Source: Blastomussa wellsi
Taxonomy: Eukaryota; Cnidaria; Anthozoa; Scleractinia; Plerogyridae
NCBI GenBank assembly: GCA_947652115.1
Contig: OX393561.1
Coordinates: 217,907-281,906, forward strand
Length of the DNA: 64,000 nt
Reading direction: 5' to 3'
The notes under the pieces were generated by a model. The model searched no databases and was not told the DNA's origin. It saw nothing but the letters and a program-made list of their open reading frames with translations. This document shows positions 1-10,743 of this stretch, piece after piece; the first letter of the stretch is position 1; the number at the start of each line of letters is the position of its first letter. A program made the translations under genes and the position numbers.

Positions 1-43
1 TGGTATTAAATGTCGCTTCAGGACACCAACTTTTTGGCTAGCC

Positions 44-473
44 TTAAAGTGCACCTAACCCCAAAATATTTTTTCACTAAAATAAACCTTTGCACTTTTT
101 CGAAACGCATTGCACCTTTTGTTTCTCCGTTTTACCAAATTCTGACTATTTATAGCATTCAAACGTTACGAAAACTTGCGCATCATTTGTTCCACGACCG
201 AGTCAGAAGGGGCGTGGGTCTATTCCTGATATGACGTCACAAACTGATTTGCATGCATTTTTACAAAGACTTGATGCAATGCAAATCAGTTTGTGACGTC
301 AAATCAAGACTAGACCCACGCCCCTTATGACTCGGTCGTGGAACAAATGATGCACAGTTTTTCGTAACTTTTGAATGCTATAAAAAAGTCAGAATTTGGT
401 GAAAAGGAGAAACGAAAGGTGCAATACGTTTGGAACTGGTGCAAAGGTTTTCTTAGAGTTAGGTGCACTTTAA
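44..473. repeat. Long imperfect palindrome, MITE-like (about 430 bp)
   Basis: The two halves are inverted copies of each other. The left end reads TTAAAGTGCACCTAAC and the right end is its complement at 458-473. Further in, the arms share the GTCAGAAGGGGCGTGGGTCT region and a TGACGTCA core on either side of a short loop near 256-277. There is no coding potential. The structure is that of a non-autonomous hairpin DNA element. It interrupts a LINE remnant that continues at 474. Confidence 0.8.
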
Positions 474-612
474 CACAAACTTCACTAATATGCTTTCTGA
501 AATCTAGTGACTCGTCATTGTATACTCCTAACAGTTTTATCAGTTCGGTTGTTTTGATATCTTGGCCGTCAATTGGAGAAGATTGGATACAAGCAACGCG
601 AGGGAAAGGCAC
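474..612 (-). pseudogene. CR1/L2-like LINE reverse transcriptase fragment
   Basis: The minus-strand translation contains LIKLLGVYNDESLDFRKHIS, which matches the post-palm region of CR1/L2-type reverse transcriptases (LLGV-D-L-F--HI). It is cut at 474 by the palindromic MITE. It is only a short remnant and lacks a start. Confidence 0.55.
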
Positions 613-1850
613 GTATGACTTTCACTCAAGACACTGGGGTATCACAATATATTTTGTTGTATGTGGTGAACCAGTTGTGTTTGACATTACACTTAAACAT
701 ACACAAACATTTGTATTCATACATTATCAAGATCCATATAATGCTTAACTAGTTTTCGGAATGACGCATTTGCTACAATCGAAACAAGCCAGTTTCATCT
801 AAACTCTGGCTTATCAAATGAAAGTGGACTTTTGCATCTATTGAAAGTCAAATCAGCATACCGAAGGCCATCTTTCAGCGTAGATGAAGATTGCAGGTCA
901 TTTTTCGAGGCTGGAGTTTTTAATAAAAGAACCAAAAATAGCGATCCGGTTTGAGTTGTTTCTTCATTTGGTTTGAACGCCCCGCTATGCGGCGCATTCA
1001 AAAAAGCCATTTTTTAACACTTGAAGTCCCGGGGGTCGGGGGCCGGGGTTTCAATTGACTGATGCATTACAAAACATATTCAATTCCGCAAGAATAGTGC
1101 GCCATGATAAGCTCAAGAGGCCTATCAAGCGGCTTACGACAAATGCATTAGCGACCGCACAAAACTTCTGGATTGCGACGAACGTGCAAATAAAGTAGGA
1201 GGCCAAGCAGAACTTCACCAACACTGACTACGCCTTCAAACTCTACAATCAGGCGCACCCTGACGAACGAATGATACCTCCCAAAGAGCCCAAGTTCTAT
1301 GATTTGTCAAAAATCCAGGAAGGGGCTTTCCAAAACTTATCTCTTGATGACAAGTTATTCGGTCTCGATGTTACTACTTTGCTATGGTAACTCTGATCTT
1401 GGAAAAAAGTACTTCATCTGAAACCGCGATCTTTCTCTAGTGCACTTGGAGCAATCAATTTTCTGTCCGATATTCTATGGTGGTACAGTAGCTGCTCAAA
1501 GTTGAGTCGAGGTGAGCAGAGACAGTGTTCGCCTCCATTTTTTGAACTCATGGAACAGAGCCGCAAGTACTGCATTTCCTACATTTTACCACCTTCATGA
1601 TTCGTGCTCGCTCTTTGCAGAAAGGTGCATCAAAACGGTCCTCATGTACCTCGTCCCAGCCTCTCGCTGCCTCATTTTTATGGGAGATATACTCATCTCC
1701 CGAGAATCATCTCCCGAAGCTCTGGTGGCAGGTTTTAAATGGACTCGGAAAGTTGGCATTTTTTTTTATCCACGAACCATGGCGCAGTACGAACAATATA
1801 ACGAGGGATCTTCTATCTAAATAGGTGAACCGTCATCATCACCATCATAA
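613..1850. other. Gene-free stretch with degenerate repeats
   Basis: No supported gene. A motif around CTCATTTTTATGG...ATCATCTCCCGAA at 1669-1725 recurs at 2111-2160, so the region holds two diverged copies of an unknown repeat. Open frames here are short, overlap on both strands and match nothing I recognise. Confidence 0.5.
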
Positions 1851-1917
1851 TTTGACGATAAAAAAAATTGCGATATGCTTTTATGAAAATGTTTTATCGC
1901 AATTTTTATCGTCAAAT
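1851..1917. repeat. Small hairpin repeat
   Basis: TTTGACGATAAAAA at the left pairs with TTTTTATCGTCAAA at the right; the inner TTGCGATA/TATCGCAA also pairs, leaving a loop of about 15 bases. It resembles a very short hairpin MITE. Confidence 0.6.
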
Positions 1918-1944
1918 GTTTTAAAAAACCGCTAGTTTTTAAAA

Positions 1945-2010
1945 TAATAATAATAATAATAATATTTTTTAATTAATAATAATAATTATGATGATGATAA
2001 TAATAATCCT
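1945..2010. repeat. AAT/ATG-rich microsatellite
   Basis: Imperfect runs of AAT, followed by GATGATG and more AATs. Simple sequence only. Confidence 0.7.
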
Positions 2011-2179
2011 TATCAATTATTTACAATAATTTAGAGTGATCATTTGCTGCTTACTTGTGTCAACATTCATTTCCTCGAAAACCTCTTTCCAACCCAGAGC
2101 CGCTTGCTCTCTCATTTTTATGGAGATGAATTCCTTCAGAATCATCTCCCGAATCTCTGGAGGGAGCTTTTGAAGTAAT

Positions 2180-2322
2180 ATGTCAAAAACGAGTGCGAGT
2201 GTTTCATCAGGGGTTCCAAACACCGAGAAACAGATGAAAGCACGAGGCAGCAGGCCGAGTGCTTTTATTGTTTCGAGGTGTTTGGAACCCCTGATGAAAC
2301 ACGAAGCACGAGTTTTTGACAT
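2180..2322. repeat. Hairpin MITE with TIRs of about 50 bp
   Basis: ATGTCAAAAACGAGTGC at the left is mirrored by the complement GCACGAGTTTTTGACAT at the right. The inner GTTTCATCAGGGGTTCCAAA pairs with its complement at 2280-2300. There is no coding capacity. Confidence 0.75.
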
Positions 2323-3639
2323 GACTTCTCAAACTAGTGTGAAAATTTAGTGGAATTATTTCCGAAGAATAGGTAATTACAAGGCGTGTGCAATAGGCTA
2401 CTGTTTGTTTCTTATTCGTGGTAAATGAAATGAATATTTAATATGCGGGCGGGTTTTTTGGTAGATTAACATTTCGCCTCGTGATGGAGCTCGAGTCCGG
2501 ATCAGAACAATTTCGCGTTCCTGAATCTTCTTCTTTGGTTTTCAAAATTCGTGATGCAGGTAGCTAAAAAGTCCGGTGGAAGATACCCTCCCTATTTGGA
2601 GGAGAAAAATGGATCCGAAGCTTTGAATCCTCCGGACGCTAGTGACAAGGTAATTGACAACTTTTAGACCGCATTGTTCAGAATTTTAAAATGCACTGTT
2701 TTGGGAATTGAATTTGGTGTGTTGTTTTTCTCGTTTTTGAAGGTTTGTCCTGTTCATACGTTGCTTAGATGCCGAGATGAAGGATGGCGTTCAAGAAGGG
2801 CTTCACATTAAGTGCAAGAAGGAGTTTGTGAACAGACAATGCTGCCGTATTGTTGTTGTAAATAATGATTGAAGCGGCAAATATGCAAATATACTGTATT
2901 TAGTATTAGGACTAATTAAAATTCAAGTTTCTTGATCAGTGTTTTCATCAGTTCTTGAACTAACTGGAGTAATCTTGATCTAGATTTTCATTGGGTATCA
3001 AGATACATGCACCTGACCAAAATGGGGCACTCCGATTGGCCTATAACCGTATGAATAATTAAGTTCGCTCCGCTGCTGGCGGGTTTCTGTTTTCCTCCTC
3101 CGTTGGCCCGTAAAACGTTTGCAGAACTTCTGTCGAAATCGTTCGGCTGTCATCTTGACGAAAAATACCTGCGCAGATATTTCTTCAACAGGAAATGTCG
3201 CACACTTCCGTATATGTACAAGTGCAGGCACTTCTTCAATTGAAAATCTTTTCTGTGGCACATCTGCGCATATTCATTACGGCTTCACTGGACCACTTCG
3301 TTTCATGCTGTTTGCGTTATTTTGCTCTACACAAGGAAGATAGGAGTTATGGAAAATGCTGTTCTGTTCGTTGAGCATTTGTTGAATAATAAAACAATCA
3401 TCCTGCTCAATCTTGCGTAACATCGTCTGATAATTGTTAAATATTCAACAAGCACAGATACCTGCGTTTTACATGGTGCAGCGCGCACAGGTTCCTACCA
3501 ACCCCCAACCCCTCCGCAAGACTAATTAATTAATTGATATTAATTAATTATATCAACATTAAAGTCAGGCTTAGGGATTTAGCGGATTAGCAGGCGACAG
3601 TGGTGCGCAATCGTGCACTCTGCACTAATGATCGAGATA
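2323..3639. other. Gene-free stretch, no supported gene
   Basis: Two weak open segments exist: a plus-strand stretch around 2550-2660 ending at a GT, and a minus-strand frame at 2998-3261 rich in basic residues. Neither resembles a family I know and neither has a convincing exon context. A short TTAATTAA-rich hairpin sits at 3520-3550. Confidence 0.4.
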
Positions 3640-3935
3640 CGTATCGTATCGTGGATATGTGGAACTCTCTGCCATTTTTAACCCGCAGTGCACCAAGTGT
3701 TTCAAGTTTTAAAAGGGGGGTTAGGGAATTTTTATCTTCTAGGTTAGTTTAATGTAGTCTTTTTTTCGAGTTTTAAAAGGGGGGTTAGAGAATTTTTATC
3801 TTTTAGGTTAGTTTATAATGTAATGTTCGATGAGGTGGTCTGCCTAGCATGGGGACCCAGTCTCTTTTGCAGACCATCCTTATGGCTCATTGTATATATA
3901 TTCTTTTAGCCATTAAATTGTAATAAATAAATACC
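3640..3935 (+). mobile_element. CR1/L2-like LINE 3' end
   Basis: The plus-strand translation gives MWNSLPFLTRSAPSVSSFK, the conserved C-terminal tail of many CR1/L2 LINEs (WN-LP---R---S---FK). A segment of about 60 bp (TTTTAAAAGGGGGGTTAG...) is tandemly duplicated at 3706 and 3770. The copy ends in an AATAAATAAAT tail, as expected for a target-primed, 5'-truncated insertion. Confidence 0.7.
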
Positions 3936-4297
3936 ACCAAGGGCGTCCGTTAAAAACAAAATGCCGATGTGAAGCATGTATTAACAATCCGAAACACACA
4001 AAAGCAACCGAGCGACGGAGGCAAGAGACCGTGAAACGGGCATGAAAGGAATTTCGGTGGGTCATCCTCGTTGAGAGTGGCAAGAGCATCTGAAGTACGT
4101 TACGTTTTCGCTTTACTCTGAGAATGACTTTGTCAGTTACTAGTAACAGTCATCTCCCAGCCGGGTAATCACCCTAAAAGAAAAACAGAGAAAACGAATA
4201 CAGGAGAGTTCTTGGAAAAACAGAACAGATAATTTAGGTTCATAACAGCACTCGATTGCCAGAAAGGTAAATAAACCTATATACAAACATCTGTTGT

Positions 4298-4303
4298 TTT
4301 AAT
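4298..4303 (-). promoter_or_regulatory. Candidate MCU poly(A) signal ATTAAA
   Basis: ATTAAA on the minus strand, about 85 bp past the MCU stop codon at 4387. It is the first canonical-type signal downstream. Confidence 0.45.
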
Positions 4304-4386
4304 TTCCATTCAGTCTAAATTACCTCAAAACTGAGATTGACATGAAATGTCAAGCATTTGTTCAGTTCTAACACCAGAATGCCATT

Positions 4387-7300
4387 TCACTGAGTATCTT
4401 TCTCACTGTCTTTGCTAACGATGTTGTCTAATAATTCCGTTCGAGCATTTTCTGGAAGGTGTAGAAACAGCGGGCTTCGCAGAACGTGCAAATCCTCTTG
4501 AATTTTATTGATGGCACCTTTAATCTCGTTATATCTTTTGACATCAAAGACCTTTCTCTTCGAAAGTTTGTAGAAAAACAGTAGAAACTGCCTATCTCGT
4601 GCATCCGGGTATAAGAATTCCTGAAAATAAAATATATTTCTTTAAATACAAATAACTTTCAAGACTGGTAACTCTGTCCCAATCATAATTCAAAGAATTT
4701 TACAGCTACAATCAAACAGACAGACCAGACATTAAGCAGAAAGTTGACTTGTCTCACTAAACACCCGTGATTCTGGGACAAACTCTGACGAGGATATTGC
4801 CGGAATATTCTCACAATTACAGAAAGAAGGACGTCTCACTTTCCATGGAAGTTACTCCCAGTGTTTTGCTTATATGAAAAGCACCAAAAATTCAAAGTGG
4901 GCAATCACGCATCAATGAAATATTCACAAATAATTACACAAAACTTGTAATTACCGTGTAACTGTGTTCCACATTTCACATTTTTAATTTGTATTAATCA
5001 CCTCCCTCGCATTCTTGAGCCCCCAGGGGGTTTATTTCCTGTCAGGGGCAGGGAGGAGGGGAAAGTGGGAATTAGTTAATGCGTGCTAGGCAAGGGGGAT
5101 CCTTGGAGACCCAAGGGCAGTTAGTGGGTGCGAGGGTAATTCAACGTATGGGGGAAAATTCGGGAAAGGAAACTTGAAACGAAAGCGAGCCCCTGGGAAA
5201 GAGTCTACATGAACATGCCAGTTACAAACAGCCCTCTTAATGCACCCTCCTGAGTGGGTAGAGAAAATCCATCATACGTTCTTACATGGTAATTGTACTA
5301 TCGACCATACTTTCATTTCACGTTACATCAGAGAGCCCCAACTGGCTAACTGAAACATTCCCACGCTGCGTGCATGGGCCAGGTAAGTATTCAGTGCTAA
5401 TTCATCTTACTGGTAAACAGGCCTCTGACCGCTGTAAATGAAACTTTCAGAAATTTCCACGCATGGATTTTGAAATATTTTTTTTCTGACATTCAAAATG
5501 ATTTCCTGACCTTTTTGGGCTCTTGCCCCCATGGCCCCACTAACAGCCGCTGGGTCTCTGAGGATGGCAAGGGAAGGATACATAAAGAGAGAACACTCAC
5601 CTGCCTGGTCAGGACAAAGTAAGCATAGCAAGCCATGGCTGTTGCATATCCCACAAAATATGTCACAGGTTCCATTATATCCCATGAGTATTCCCACCAA
5701 GTTAATCGAGCCAGCAGGCCAAACTGCAGGGCCATATACCCCAGACCTCCCCACACTACCAAATTGGTTCTTTGTGCTGATTTCTGATCAATTTCAGCTT
5801 TGAGATCTTCCAATGGTTTGAGTTCCAGTTGTAGCTTTTCCAACTCTTGCATAAGATGACGTTCTTTTTCAAGCTAAAATTAAGAACAAGTCAGGCTATA
5901 TTGGGCTCCTGATATTACGGTACGCTAATAAAATCACTTTATTCAACTATTTACAATACTATTTTACAATCTTAAAATAAACAGTGTCAGGTAGTCTACA
6001 TAATTTATGGATTTCAAAACCTTCATCTTAGAACATAATACTAAAATTTTATAATGAAGTATTCTTTCAAAAAAATTATATCCTTTGTGCAAACAAATAA
6101 AATATAATAATAATAATAATAACAACAATAGTAATTACTGAATTGGCCACTCCCCACTGGGGCTTTTCAGGGCCAATGTAAAAATAAAACAAACAACCAT
6201 AATGCCATAATGATTGTAAGTGATCATAACCGGGTTAAGAACCCAAATGATGGGAGGTAGACCAGTGTCAGGCGTTCCAAGCAATTCCAAGAGAGACTGG
6301 ACCCTACTTCGCCATTCTGCATATGTTGCTTTACCAGTCTTTACCGCTTCATTTGTTGACTTTGTTCTTGTGTTTATGTTTGATTATGAAATGACAACAA
6401 AAGCTAAGTGTATTTTTTATGCAAAAAAATAATGGCAGTTGAACCTGAAAATCAAGAGAATGGACTGGATAAGGATGGTGAAGCTGGAGAAGTCAGTTTG
6501 ATAGTTTCAATATCATGGTTTGACCCAGACAATTTTTGAAATGACCCAATTTAAAATGTCATGTGGGACATATGATCCACAATTTCACACTTCTAAAGTC
6601 AGAGGTTTTGCAATGCCTGTTATTCTAACATACCTGATGTTGTTCTACGTTCATGGCACTGTATAACTGATGTACCAAGGTTTTAATATGTGCAACTGTC
6701 CTAAAGTCATCAATGGGAGGCTTGCCTATAAGCAAAACATCAAACTAACAAATTCAGTTGAGGCAAACAGGGAGGGGGTGGGCAGGAAATGCCAGGAATG
6801 GAGCAGGCATTCAATTACCAAATAAAATCCCTCACGCACAAATGAATAGAGAAGAACATCTGATGTGCATGACGATTTTGCAACAGACAAAGGATGAGGG
6901 ATTTCTAATACTTAACAATTGTTCCATGATCCCACATATTGGAAATGAGGTGATAAATAACCAGTGAGCACTTAACACAAGTTGGTTATAATGAATTGCT
7001 AACCTTATTTTTGGTTTTCATTTTCTGGGCACTGGAAATTGGGTCGGTCAGTTTCGGATCTTCCCGTAAATGCTGTGCTAATTTTTCACGCGTTTTTGTT
7101 GTATATTTACAAGCATTCTCGATTAAATGTTTCACATCGTACTTCATGCTTCTTTGTAGAGTTTACTTGTTAGTCTAATTTTCAGCCGTTTTTTGGGATG
7201 TCATGCAATTTGTTTTTTTTCTTTTGTAAGTATTTCTTTGTTTGAAAAAGTCCAACAGTTTGCAGCCACACTTACTTTCATCAGGTACTGAAACAAGGTA

Positions 7301-10187
7301 TGCATCTTCATTTAACACCAGCTTAAAGTCTGACTGCAGTAACATATCCACTCCTGTACTGCTAGAAATCCTGGAACCATCTTCATTGTAAACCATGGCT
7401 CTTTCAATCCCCTTATCTTCCTGTTGTATATCCTGAAGGAAATCTTTCACAGTGTGACTTAGTGGACGCAGAATAAATTCACATCTTTCTCTCCTTGATG
7501 GCAAAGGTATAGAAATGACTGGGAATCCACTTTTAAATACCACAGTAACATTATCTGGTGATTAATAAAGAACACTTATCTGAAGGAGGATCCCTCTTAA
7601 CAACCAGTTTTTCATGAATTTGTTGCTATGGAAAGTTTCTAGCCATCATATTTTGAAAGTGGGCAACAGGATGGCGGGCGGTCACAGCAACATGCGCTCC
7701 AAGGCAATTCTTTTCTTGCTGCTCAATCTGTGGAATCTCAAGTTTAAATCCTACAGATGAGCCTTTTGCACAGGTTTGTTCTATTGAATAGTCCTTCAAA
7801 GTTTCAAATCACGGCCTTATTTGCCCAGTCAGGTGGCCAGAATAGAAAAAAATCGGAAAACTTAAAAGGCATATAAATTTGAGAATTTATATAAGGGTTA
7901 ATACATGAAGAACATGTACATGCTTGTATGGGTTTTATGAAATTCACATTTTCATAACAGTTATGATGCAATAAACACCCATACTTGCAGACTTTATACA
8001 GTAGCATTCTATTTCCCCTTTTTTGCGTACACACAGTAATCCCATAATGACCAATTATAAAGAAGGCCATGCTATTTCTTCCTTTTTATTCTATACATCT
8101 GGCTGGTTTGTAATGATTTGTGAAAATACTCTCATAAAAAAAATGAAAAATAGGAAAAGTTGAGAAAGATGAAGAAATGAGAAAAAACCAAACATGACCC
8201 CCACTTAATTAAAACATGCATTTTACAAATAATTATACAAGCAAGGTACGTTGTGGTAGCTCCGTTGGTAGAATGTTTGCCTTGCGATCCCAGAGTTACA
8301 AAAATTAGCCCAGATCTGGAAGAAGATGCATTGTGCCTCAAGCAAGTTATCCCAACAACTCAATTTAGACCTCGATAAGCTCTACACCCAAGCCCAAGAC
8401 TGCTGGTCATGTGATCTTGGTAACCAAACATGCATATCTAATATCAAAGATGTAGGCTGACTTTAACCAAGGCTGCACACCAAGGCCGATCTATTTCTAG
8501 AGCATGGCCACCATCTTTGAGTAACGCCATGTGTACATGTATGTGCCCACGAATCATATCACTAGCCGGTTTGACTAAATGCATGGTTCCCCTATGGCTA
8601 CGGGGCTCCAATGGTGGCCCTTGAGACCATCAGACCGGAGCTACACTGTAAGTCAATAACATGAGCCAACCAAATGTTGGCTGAGTATCCACAAGTATAA
8701 ATAGTATTTGGATGAGTATCAATGGCTTATCTACCAAGATAAACATGTTGGTGGATACGGCAAATGCTGTCAACCCAACGTAGTCAATCGAACATTCGGT
8801 AATCGAACCCAATCGAACCCAATCACTCGATTGGGTTTGATTGGGTTCGGTAATCGAACTTAATTGAACTCACACAAAAATTTTGCCAATCGAATGCAAT
8901 CGAATGTTCGGTAATCGAACAGTTCAACAATCAAACATCATCGAACACCTCAACAATCAGAAACACGAACCAGATTCATCTGGTCTGAAACAAAGCGTTG
9001 CGGTCAAATAAGTTATTTACTGGCTTCTATTTCAAACACGAGTATAACAGGCAAGATGTCGGACATTCCAGAATAGTGAAACTTACTATTCTGGAAGCAG
9101 TGGTAAAGGGCTACCATGTTGTTGAGATAGATAGTTCATTGAAATGTGTTAATATCTCTCACACTTGCTCCTCGAGTTAAAACTCAGTTAAAGAGTGAAT
9201 TCCTTCCAATTCCACTAAGAGTTAATGCTTATCAATTTTGTATACCGTTTTGTTTTTCTACCGAACAAAATCAAACTAATCGCATCGACTGAGTTCGATT
9301 GGGCTCGGTAATCAAACTTAATCGAACTCACAAAAAAGCTCCAGTTCGATTATGTTCGATTGCCGAACCAATTGAACTCCAATCGAATGATTGGGTTTGA
9401 TTGGGTTCAATTTCGTTCAATTGACTACACCAGGTGTCAACTGGCATATCGGCTGTGTGTCCATGCATCAGTTTACTTGTAAGCAGCTGAGTGTTGACAA
9501 ATACTTGACTGCCAAGTGTCTTAAGTACACATCTAAGATGGATTATAGTTAAGAAATAAAAATTCTGTATGCAGCAAATGTTAAATTATTAAATATAATA
9601 ATTTGAAAAGAAGCTGACATTGAGTACGTGGAGAGATGAATCAACACAACTGCAACAAATGTTTTCTTCCCTTTCATGAGAGAAACCCGCTTAGCATTTA
9701 AGCTCACAACTAAAAAGCCAAGGAAACTAAAGCTTAATGATGCAGAAGATGACAAAACACAGCCGGTCGACACAGCAGCTGAAATTTGTAAACAAAAATA
9801 ATCCAATATTATATTACATTAAATACACTTTACCTTTTCTACATTGCGAGGAAACACAAATCCAGTGCTTTGATATCTTATTCAAAAGTCTAAAATCTTG
9901 ACGGGTATCCTAAAAATAAATTAAAAAATTGTGCAAATATGAAAATAGAAACTAAAAAGATCCACTAAATACTGTCAGATTTGGTATTTTAATATTTGCA
10001 TTTGGAGTGCTGTATAAAACAAGGTTTATATATTTTTCCCTAAATCGTATCATTAAAAAAAATTACGACCCCAAACAAGGAAACTTAAGATAGTTATACA
10101 AAGGTCACATCGTACTGCCAGCTCTAAATTTACCTTTAAACCAAAGAAAACGATCGAAGATCGACAAAGCCTCGGTATGCCCGCCAT
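4387..10187 (-). CDS. MCU: Mitochondrial calcium uniporter pore subunit (MCU), 6 coding exons
   Basis: MCU forms the calcium channel of the inner mitochondrial membrane. Coding exons on the minus strand are 10187-10134, 9909-9834, 7554-7276, 6725-6634, 5873-5601 and 4620-4387. They join in frame to 335 aa (human about 351), with GT donors and AG acceptors throughout. Residues 1-43 are Arg/Lys/Ser-rich, as for matrix import. The N-terminal domain starts [14 protein letters not shown] (from residue 45) and includes [11 protein letters not shown] coiled coil spans about 147-200. TM1 is near 203-226, the selectivity-filter motif [10 protein letters not shown] has Asp232 and Glu235, and TM2 is near 236-255. 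Ser230, next to the filter, matches the residue linked to ruthenium sensitivity in human MCU. The C-terminal helix [12 protein letters not shown] follows. The start at 10187 gives the only open, phase-compatible first exon. It is divergent from MICU1. Confidence 0.96.
7003..7148 (-). other. Unexplained small open frame in MCU intron 3
   Basis: A minus-strand ATG frame starts [19 protein letters not shown] and continues to KMKTKNK, followed by a GT. It looks more protein-like than surrounding intron sequence. However, it cannot be a cassette exon of MCU: exon 3 ends in phase 1, and no AG acceptor here gives this frame. I do not recognise it. Confidence 0.2.
8780..9428. mobile_element. Non-autonomous TIR element with AATCGAA-type subterminal repeats (MCU intron 2)
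   Basis: The ends are inverted: GTAGTCAATCGAAC at the left, complement of GTAGTCAATTGAAC at the right. Inside each end, roughly 150-bp blocks hold many direct and inverted copies of AATCGAAC or its variants. The middle is unrelated unique sequence. There is no transposase. Clustered short subterminal repeats are typical of transposase-binding regions in hAT-like and other DNA elements; the superfamily is not determined. Confidence 0.65.
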
Positions 10188-10743
10188 GTCAAGTGCTCGC
10201 CAACCAACCCACGCATTGTAATGTAACGGGAGGGGTATGTAGGTCCTTTTTACCCGAGGAAAAAGACTTAAAATATTGTTCCTTTCTCCTTATTAACAGT
10301 CTGTTGTTACGATTTCATCACTGTTTCTACTCTCCGCTATTATTAATTTTTTGCTCAAGGCAAAAAGAAGCTGTGTTTTACTGCTGCATTATGCAAAATT
10401 CAATTGTGAAGAATTCTGTTCCTCTACCCCTCTCCCATGGAGATTCAAAAGACATCCTGTATTTTACTTTTATAAACGATCTCCGAAAAAACACTACAAC
10501 TTTAGAAAATATGTCGATAAATAAATTAACATTGCAATAAAAATGAATTTTTTTTATTCGAATTTCGGATATAAATGCTTTATCAGTTCCTGCGATTTAC
10601 GCTAACCAGGCCAGCGGTTTTATTTTTAAAGCCGCCGTTGCTGCCCTTGGTCGCTGGTCGCTCTTGTATTGAAGTGTTGATGAAGTCCTTCTTGAATCAA
10701 CTAGAAAGTAAAAGAATTTAGCTCACCGCTATTATACGAAACA
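10188..10743. promoter_or_regulatory. Divergent MCU/MICU1 promoter region
   Basis: 556 bp separate the MCU ATG (minus, 10187) from the MICU1 ATG (plus, 10744). The segment therefore has to contain both 5' UTRs and the proximal promoters. It contains GCCGCCGTTGCTGCCC near 10630 and short open frames without family resemblance, and I see no clear TATA box for either side. A GGCGGGCAT context overlaps the MCU start, and ATCATGGCGGCGGGC lies inside MICU1 exon 1; both resemble YY1-type ATGGCGG motifs. Co-regulation of the two genes is an inference from geometry. Confidence 0.75.

Noticed and set aside
2550..2670. Possible exon (KKSGGRYPPYLEEKNG)
   Set aside because: Open for only about 37 codons, with no matching neighbour exon found and no recognised homology.
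5407..5803. Frames overlapping the MCU pore exon in other frames
   Set aside because: The minus frame 5493-5873 carries the DIME motif and splices correctly; the others are shadows.
7003..7148. Cassette exon of MCU
   Set aside because: Joining it after exon 3 (phase 1) gives an immediate stop with the available AG sites. Exon 3 joins exon 4 directly in frame (DE-S-KPPIDDF).
10193..10540. 115-codon plus-strand frame between MCU and MICU1
   Set aside because: No family resemblance and low complexity; it lies in the shared promoter and 5' UTR region.
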